This document shows positions 36,802-41,269 of a stretch of 41,269 bases of DNA, piece by piece. Origin of the DNA: Bacteroidales bacterium UBA4345 (GTDB taxonomy: Bacteria > Bacteroidota > Bacteroidia > Bacteroidales > Paludibacteraceae). The notes under the pieces are model-generated. The model was not told the origin of the DNA, did not search any database, and was given only the letters and a program-made list of their open reading frames with translations. The stretch covers positions 1 to 41,269 of the forward strand of contig DGTD01000114.1 in the NCBI GenBank assembly GCA_002396385.1, read 5' to 3'. Made by a program: the position numbers and the translations under genes. Positions within the stretch are counted from its first letter, which is position 1, and the number at the start of each line of letters is the position of its first letter.

Positions 36802-38205
36802 ATGGAGATTCTTTCGAAAATTTATGGGATGACGGCAATAGATAACCTTACGTGTTATCCGTCATATCTAGTAATGATTGCATTAGCCTTTGTCCTACTC
36901 TATTTAGGCATAAAAAAAGGATTTGAGCCTTTATTGCTAATTCCAATCGCCTTCGGAGTACTTATTGCAAACTTTCCTGGCGGTGAAATGGGTGTATTGG
37001 CCGTTAACGGTGTAGGCGAAATTTTCAGAATTTCAAACGAAGCGCTCCAAAACGGGCTTGGCGACGGTTTCCAAACAGTGACATTGGTTAACGGAGTTGA
37101 AGCAAGCCAGGCATCATCAAACTTTATTCAGGTTGGTCAATTGTTCTATGATCCAAGCATAGAAGGCAACGAGATTCTGAAAAATGTAGATTTGGTAAGC
37201 CAGATAAAAGTCTACGACATATGGGCAATGCCATTGCACGATATTGCTCACGAGTTTGGCATTATGAACTACATCTACTATGCGCTCATCAAGTCAGGCC
37301 TTCTTCCGCCAATCATCTTTATGGGAGTAGGTGCGTTGACAGACTTTGGACCAATGTTGAGAAACTTGAAGTTGGCCATCTTCGGTGCAGGAGCACAGTT
37401 CGGTATCTTCGCAGTATTGATTGTTGCCAGCCAATGTGGCTTTGACATGAAAGAAGCAGGCTCACTTGCAATTATCGGTGGAGCCGATGGTCCAACAGCA
37501 ATCTTCACGACCTTGAAGCTGGCACCTCACATGTTGGGCCCAATTGCTATCGCAGCCTACTCTTATATGGCATTGGTGCCTGTCATCATTCCTTTGGTGG
37601 TTAAGTTGACCTGTTCAAAAGAAGAGTTGAGCATCAATATGAAGGAACAAGATAAGCTCTACCCTAGCAAGACTGAGTTCAAGAACATGCAGGCCCTTAA
37701 GATTTTGTTCCCTATTACCGTTACTACTATCGTAGCAATTATTGTTCCTGACGCAATTTCATTGATTGGTATGTTGATGTTCGGTAACCTGATTAAGGAG
37801 ATCGGAAACAGCACTTCACGCTTGTTCCAGACAGCATCAAACGGCATTATGAACACTGCAACCATCTTCTTGGGGCTCAGTGTAGGTGCAACAATGACCG
37901 TAGACGCATTCTTGAACTTGAAAACAATCGGTATTGTTGCAGGCGGTTTCTGCGCATTCGGATTATCAATTTTTGGAGGCATCTGTTTAGCAAAGATTTA
38001 CAACCTGTTTGCCAAGAAGAAAATCAATCCGCTTATCGGTGCAACAGGTCTGAGTGCCGTACCAATGGCCTCTCGTGTTGCCAACGACATAGCATTAAAG
38101 TACGATCCAAAGAACCACGTTCTGAACTACTGTATGTCTTCGAATGTGGCTGGTGTAATCGGTTCAGCTGTTGCAGCTGGTATCTTGATTTCATTCTTGG
38201 GTTAA
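36802..38205 (+). CDS. oadB: Sodium pump decarboxylase beta subunit (OadB)
   Basis: 467 aa. Integral membrane subunit that decarboxylates carboxybiotin and uses the energy to export Na+. Seen: about nine to eleven hydrophobic segments and the family signature GGADGPTAIFTTLKL in the middle, which contains the conserved Asp for Na+. TAFFLGLSVGATM-type and GLSAVPMASRVAN segments follow. The region about 60-130 (ISNEALQNGLGDGFQTV... to QIKVYDIW) is longer than in short OadB proteins. Last gene of the operon, closed by a strong terminator. Together with OadG and OadA it forms a Na+ pump that serves anaerobic energy metabolism (family knowledge). Confidence 0.95.
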   Translation: MEILSKIYGMTAIDNLTCYPSYLVMIALAFVLLYLGIKKGFEPLLLIPIAFGVLIANFPGGEMGVLAVNGVGEIFRISNEALQNGLGDGFQTVTLVNGVEASQASSNFIQVGQLFYDPSIEGNEILKNVDLVSQIKVYDIWAMPLHDIAHEFGIMNYIYYALIKSGLLPPIIFMGVGALTDFGPMLRNLKLAIFGAGAQFGIFAVLIVASQCGFDMKEAGSLAIIGGADGPTAIFTTLKLAPHMLGPIAIAAYSYMALVPVIIPLVVKLTCSKEELSINMKEQDKLYPSKTEFKNMQALKILFPITVTTIVAIIVPDAISLIGMLMFGNLIKEIGNSTSRLFQTASNGIMNTATIFLGLSVGATMTVDAFLNLKTIGIVAGGFCAFGLSIFGGICLAKIYNLFAKKKINPLIGATGLSAVPMASRVANDIALKYDPKNHVLNYCMSSNVAGVIGSAVAAGILISFLG

Positions 38206-38225
38206 CGAACATAAACATCCTCCCC

Positions 38226-38257
38226 AAAAACCTGTGTTGAAAAACACAGGTTTTTTT
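38226..38257 (+). terminator. Terminator after oadGAB
   Basis: A perfect 13-bp stem (38226-38238 with 38243-38255), loop GAAA, in a run of T. Confidence 0.93.
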
Positions 38258-38337
38258 GTTTCTATAAAAAAGAAAAAATCTCCAAGGTATAGTGTTAACG
38301 ATAAAACACAACCAACAAACGCAAGCGGCAAACAAGT

Positions 38338-38399
38338 AAATGCACATCAGGCAATTTATTGTGCATTTTTTTGCACACCAAAGGTCAATATGTGCAAAA
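38338..38399. promoter_or_regulatory. Two abutting 31-bp perfect dyads, candidate operator
   Basis: Dyad 1 is AAATGCACA (38338-38346), 13 bp, TGTGCATTT (38360-38368). Dyad 2 is TTTTGCACA (38369-38377), 13 bp, TGTGCAAAA (38391-38399). Both have perfect 9-bp arms and identical 13-bp spacers, the dyads touch without a gap, and their centres are 31 bp apart (about three helical turns). The spacer sequences are unrelated, so this is not a simple duplication. They lie upstream of the -7 box at 38470. The binding partner is unknown; the downstream XRE-cupin protein is one candidate. Confidence 0.55.
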
Positions 38400-38469
38400 C
38401 TAATTAATAATCAGCAAAAAAGAAGAAAAATTAAGCAATAAAAAGGAGAATGGGAAAGGGAAAAAGAGC

Positions 38470-38477
38470 TAAATTTG
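38470..38477 (+). promoter_or_regulatory. -7 box for the XRE-cupin/ligase pair
   Basis: A perfect -7 box TAAATTTG lies 27 bp before the ATG at 38505. The region 19-21 bp upstream has no TTTG, so activation by a regulator is possible. Confidence 0.45.
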
Positions 38478-38504
38478 TATAGCATTAAAACATTACTAAA
38501 TATC

Positions 38505-39080
38505 ATGTCAAACAAAATTATCGTTGGCGAAAAGGTAAAATCAATTCGCGAACAAAAACAACTGACAATAGAAGCACTGGCAGAAAGAAGCGGTGTTTCG
38601 GAAGAAGTTATAAACTTCATTGAAAACGAAAAAGATATTCCCGCATTAGCCCCACTCATCAAGATATCGAGAGGATTGGGAGTACGATTAGGCACCTTCC
38701 TTGACGACTCGGAAGGACTGGGCCCAGTAGTAACTAGAGCAGACAAAATGCCGGCTGGCATAAGTCTGTCGAACAACTCATGCTCGTGTCAAAAAGGAAT
38801 GAACTACTATGCACTAGCCCAAAGTAAAAGCGGTAGACATATGGAACCATTCTTCATAACACTGGAAGAAGGAGAAAAGAAAGATTTTCCCGCATCAGCA
38901 CATGAGGGAGAAGAATTTATATACGTTCTTGACGGAGAACTTGAATTGGACTATGGCAAGAGCCAATACACACTCGGCAAAGGCGACAGCATCTACTTCG
39001 ACTCCATAATCAAGCACCATTTGCACGCAGCAGCAGGCAAAAAAGCCACATTCATTGCCGTTTTATATACATTGTCGTAA
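38505..39080 (+). CDS. XRE-type helix-turn-helix regulator with C-terminal cupin
   Basis: 191 aa. Cytosolic transcription regulator. Seen: an N-terminal XRE helix-turn-helix (about 5-65; [44 protein letters not shown]) and a C-terminal cupin_2 barrel (about 110-190) with [19 protein letters not shown] and [17 protein letters not shown]. The His/Glu residues of these two motifs fit metal or ligand binding. The pairing of this regulator with an acyl-CoA ligase 25 bp downstream is common in Bacteroidota and suggests sensing of an acyl or aryl ligand (inference). The frame is open 10 codons upstream from 38475; this ATG is the natural start of the HTH domain. Confidence 0.92.
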   Translation: MSNKIIVGEKVKSIREQKQLTIEALAERSGVSEEVINFIENEKDIPALAPLIKISRGLGVRLGTFLDDSEGLGPVVTRADKMPAGISLSNNSCSCQKGMNYYALAQSKSGRHMEPFFITLEEGEKKDFPASAHEGEEFIYVLDGELELDYGKSQYTLGKGDSIYFDSIIKHHLHAAAGKKATFIAVLYTLS

Positions 39081-39105
39081 CTACTCCAAAAAGAAAATTA
39101 TCCGT

Positions 39106-40776
39106 ATGGGATTAGATAAGAAAAACCTGTCGCTTTCGGACAGGACATTAGGCGACTGGCTGGAACATTGGGCAAAAACAATTCCAGACCACGAATATAT
39201 TGTTTATTCCGACCGTGACCTTCGTTTCACTTGGAAACAGTTCGACGAGCGAGTTAATAATTTTGCGAAAGGGCTGTTAGCATTAGGAGTAAAGAAAGGA
39301 AGCAATGTTGGCATATGGGCCTATAACGTTCCAGACTGGCTCACATTCCTGTATGCAACCGCAAAAATTGGAGCTGTACTTGTAACCGTCAACACCAACT
39401 ACAAACAAAGCGAGTTGGAGTACCTCTGCAAGGACTCTGATATGGACACCCTCTGCATAACTGACGGCACATGGGAAAGCGATTATGTGGAAATGACTTA
39501 CAAGATGTTACCCGAGCTGAGAACCAACCAGCGCGGACACATCAACAATCCGAACTTTCCAAAAATGAGGAACGTAATATACGTCGGACAAGAAAAACAC
39601 CGCGGTATGTACAACACCGCAGAGCTGATGCTTTTAGGTGAAAATCTGGACGACAAAGAACTGGACGAAGCAAAAAAGAAAGTAAACTGCCACGATGTCG
39701 TAAACATGCAATACACGTCAGGAACAACCGGATTTCCAAAAGGCGTAATGCTCACACACCATAACATTACCAACAACGGATTTATTACCGGAGAGAATAT
39801 GAACTTCACCAAAGACGACAAGTTGTGCGTGTGTGTACCGCTCTACCACTGCTTTGGCGTTGTTCTTGCCACCATGAACTGTCTTACCCATGGTTCTACA
39901 GAAGTGATGGTTGAGAAATTCGATCCTTTAGTTGTACTAGCTTCAGTCCACAAAGAACGCTGTACGGCGCTTTATGGAGTACCAACCATGTTTATTGCCG
40001 AACTAAACCACCCGATGTTCGATATGTTTGACTTGTCGAGCCTTAGAACCGGTATAATGGCGGGATCGCTCTGCCCGATTGAATTAATGCGGGAAGTGGA
40101 GAAAAAAATGTTCCTGAAAGTGACCAGTGTATACGGCCTAACCGAGACCTCGCCAGGTATGACTCAGACCAACATTGACGACCCAATAGAGAAACGCGCC
40201 ACCACAGTAGGCACCGATTTCCCATTTGTTGATGTAAAGGTCATCAACCCCGAAACAGGCGAATTTTGCAAACCGGGCGAACAAGGAGAGATGTGCTGCA
40301 AGGGTTTCAACGTTATGAAGGGTTACTATAACAACCCTAAAGCGACAGCAGAAGTAATTGATGAGAACGGATACCTTCATTCAGGCGATTTAGGAGTCAA
40401 AGATGAAGACGGATTCTACAAAATAACCGGACGAATTAAGGATATGATTATCCGTGGTGGAGAGAACATTTATCCGCGCGAGATTGAAGAATTCCTATAC
40501 CAGTTGCCAGAAATAAAAGACGTTCAAGTAGCCGGCGTTCCATCGAAAAAATATGGTGAGGCCGTTGGCGCATTCATCATCTTGAAGGAGGGTGCCAGCA
40601 TTACAGCCGAAGACATCCAAGACTACTGCAAGGGGAAAATTGCACGCTACAAAGTGCCGAAATACATTTTCTTCATCAAGGAATTCCCAATGACAGGCAG
40701 CGGCAAAATCCAAAAGTTCAAGCTAAAGGAGTTGAGTTTAAAACTTTGCGCAGAACAAGGAATCGAAATCATCTGA
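39106..40776 (+). CDS. AMP-dependent acyl-CoA synthetase
   Basis: 556 aa. ANL-superfamily ligase: activates a carboxylic acid as an acyl-AMP and then forms the acyl-CoA; cytosolic. Seen: [18 protein letters not shown] (P-loop, about 207-224), [41 protein letters not shown] (with the hinge), [15 protein letters not shown], and the catalytic Lys in [14 protein letters not shown] near the end. The overall pattern is closest to medium/long-chain fatty acyl-CoA ligases. The chain length used is unknown. The frame is open 17 codons upstream, but that would overlap the regulator gene; this ATG gives the typical N-terminus. It ends before a strong terminator. Confidence 0.93.
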   Translation: MGLDKKNLSLSDRTLGDWLEHWAKTIPDHEYIVYSDRDLRFTWKQFDERVNNFAKGLLALGVKKGSNVGIWAYNVPDWLTFLYATAKIGAVLVTVNTNYKQSELEYLCKDSDMDTLCITDGTWESDYVEMTYKMLPELRTNQRGHINNPNFPKMRNVIYVGQEKHRGMYNTAELMLLGENLDDKELDEAKKKVNCHDVVNMQYTSGTTGFPKGVMLTHHNITNNGFITGENMNFTKDDKLCVCVPLYHCFGVVLATMNCLTHGSTEVMVEKFDPLVVLASVHKERCTALYGVPTMFIAELNHPMFDMFDLSSLRTGIMAGSLCPIELMREVEKKMFLKVTSVYGLTETSPGMTQTNIDDPIEKRATTVGTDFPFVDVKVINPETGEFCKPGEQGEMCCKGFNVMKGYYNNPKATAEVIDENGYLHSGDLGVKDEDGFYKITGRIKDMIIRGGENIYPREIEEFLYQLPEIKDVQVAGVPSKKYGEAVGAFIILKEGASITAEDIQDYCKGKIARYKVPKYIFFIKEFPMTGSGKIQKFKLKELSLKLCAEQGIEII

Positions 40777-40790
40777 CAAGAAAGAAATAC

Positions 40791-40826
40791 ACAGAAAAGG
40801 GCTACATAAGTAGCCCTTTTCTGTAT
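40791..40826 (+). terminator. Terminator after the acyl-CoA ligase
   Basis: A perfect 15-bp stem (40791-40805 with 40810-40824), loop ATAA. The T run sits within the 3' arm. The symmetry suggests it works on both strands. Confidence 0.88.
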
Positions 40827-40877
40827 GTATAAGATTCTATTGCTGTCCGGTAAAAGTTTTTTTTGATAGAAAAATTT

Positions 40878-40910
40878 AGGCTGAATTCGAGTACCGAATT
40901 CAGCCTTTTT
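40878..40910 (+). terminator. Terminator-like hairpin between IS end and transposase
   Basis: A perfect 12-bp stem (40878-40889 with 40895-40906), loop AGTAC, followed by TTTTT. It would stop transcription entering from the left before the transposase. Confidence 0.75.
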
Positions 40911-40946
40911 CGTTTAATTTGTTTTCACCACAAAAACTTATTAACG

Positions 40947-41269
40947 ATGGGCAAAAGTACACATTTTAGCGGACAGCCAATGTATGGACAGCTAATAGAT
41001 TTGCTAGACAAGCAAAAAGTTCTTGATTTTGCAAAAAATGTCGGTTCGGAAAGGTATGTAAAAAGCTTTGACGCATGGCAGCACCTTCTGGTCATGCTTT
41101 ATGCCGTAATCAAGAGGCTAGATTCTCTGCGAGAGATTTCAGCTTCCATGTATCCAGAAGCCAACAAATTATCGCACATAGGCATTACCGCATTGCCTAG
41201 ACGCAGCACATTGTCTGATGCCAATGCCAGAAGATCTGAATTGGTCTTCGAAAAGACCTATAGAGACCT
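40947..41269 (+). CDS. IS4-family transposase with DUF4372 N-terminus, cut by window end
   Basis: 107 codons are visible and the frame is open at the edge. Seen: MGKSTHFSGQPMYGQLIDLL, then GSERYVKSFDAWQHLLVMLYAVIKRLDSLREI and RRSTLSDANARR. These are the characteristic opening of IS4-like transposases that carry a DUF4372 domain in Bacteroidota; the DDE catalytic core lies beyond the window. Whether the copy is intact cannot be judged. The ATG follows the hairpin at 40878 by 36 bp. Confidence 0.88.
   Translation, partial: MGKSTHFSGQPMYGQLIDLLDKQKVLDFAKNVGSERYVKSFDAWQHLLVMLYAVIKRLDSLREISASMYPEANKLSHIGITALPRRSTLSDANARRSELVFEKTYRD

Larger units (their letters stand above)
38258..38504. other. 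Gene-free region upstream of the XRE-cupin gene
   Basis: No gene is seen. The left part (38258-38337) is A-rich with no recognised element. The middle (38338-38399) is the tandem dyad described separately. The right part (38400-38504) is A-rich and contains the -7 box TAAATTTG at 38470-38477, with no -33 TTTG visible. Confidence 0.6.
40843..41269 (+). mobile_element. Left part of an IS4-family insertion sequence (truncated by window end)
   Basis: The transposase identifies the element. The left boundary is only inferred, at CTGTCCGGTAAAA (40843), because a near-complement of this sequence recurs at the start of the transposase gene. No right end or target duplication can be seen. The element lies directly behind the terminator of the acyl-CoA ligase, so no gene appears to be broken on this side. 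Confidence 0.65.

Noticed and set aside
38338..38372. First dyad read as an intrinsic terminator (AAATGCACA...TGTGCATTTTTTT)
   Set aside because: oadB already has a stronger terminator at 38226-38257, and the second identical-geometry dyad directly behind it favours a binding site. Not fully excluded.
38360..38377. TGTGCA-N6-TGCACA read as a CRP/FNR-type site
   Set aside because: The spacing TGTG-N10-CACA differs from the TGTG-N8-CACA spacing of CRP-type sites.

Overview
The window looks like core chromosome of an AT-rich member of the Bacteroidales (Bacteroidota). The primary sigma factor is the short type without region 1.1, LpxC is fused to FabZ, and the OadG-OadA-OadB sodium pump and putative-porin families are the kinds this group carries. 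Many genes are preceded by the Bacteroidota -7 box TAnnTTTG rather than a strong Shine-Dalgarno sequence. No tRNA, rRNA, CRISPR array or prophage was seen. The only mobile element is the start of an IS4-family insertion sequence that runs off the right end.

Layout. 1-2.4 kb (minus): a truncated TerB/DjlA-like membrane protein and an HtrA/DegP periplasmic protease. 2.6-8.5 kb (plus): a secreted protein of uncertain family, then ffh-folD, then rsmE, a small membrane protein and a thioesterase, then rpoD. 8.6-13.7 kb (plus): a closely packed run of outer-membrane porin, solute-binding lipoprotein, pyrF and an HD-domain hydrolase. 13.8-17.0 kb (plus): the lipid A genes lpxD, lpxC/fabZ and lpxA, closed by a terminator. 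17.1-26.0 kb (minus): a lipoprotein behind a patatin-like outer-membrane phospholipase, then htpG, then lepA followed at once by a family 9 glycoside hydrolase. 26.3-30.2 kb (plus): dus, era, der and a flavin reductase. 30.2-32.5 kb (minus): a metallo-beta-lactamase-fold hydrolase and an RsmF-type rRNA methyltransferase. 32.6-38.2 kb (plus): a small secreted protein, an MgtC/DUF4010 membrane protein and oadG-oadA-oadB. 38.5-40.8 kb (plus): an XRE-cupin regulator with an acyl-CoA ligase. 40.8 kb to the end: the IS4-like element.

Themes are envelope construction and quality control (lipid A, HtrA, porin, patatin barrel), ribosome and translation functions (Ffh, RsmE, RsmF, Era, Der, LepA, Dus) and sodium-coupled anaerobic energy metabolism (Oad). 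I found no clearly new multi-gene system. The most striking unexplained structure is a pair of exactly abutting 31-bp perfect dyads at 38338-38399, upstream of the XRE-cupin/acyl-CoA ligase pair. Other points of interest are a cellulase-family gene 8 bp behind lepA, an orphan solute-binding lipoprotein behind a porin, a patatin barrel/lipoprotein pair, near-leaderless promoters, and an inverted repeat that could silence read-through into the transposase. All family assignments were made by eye from the translations; no database search was run.
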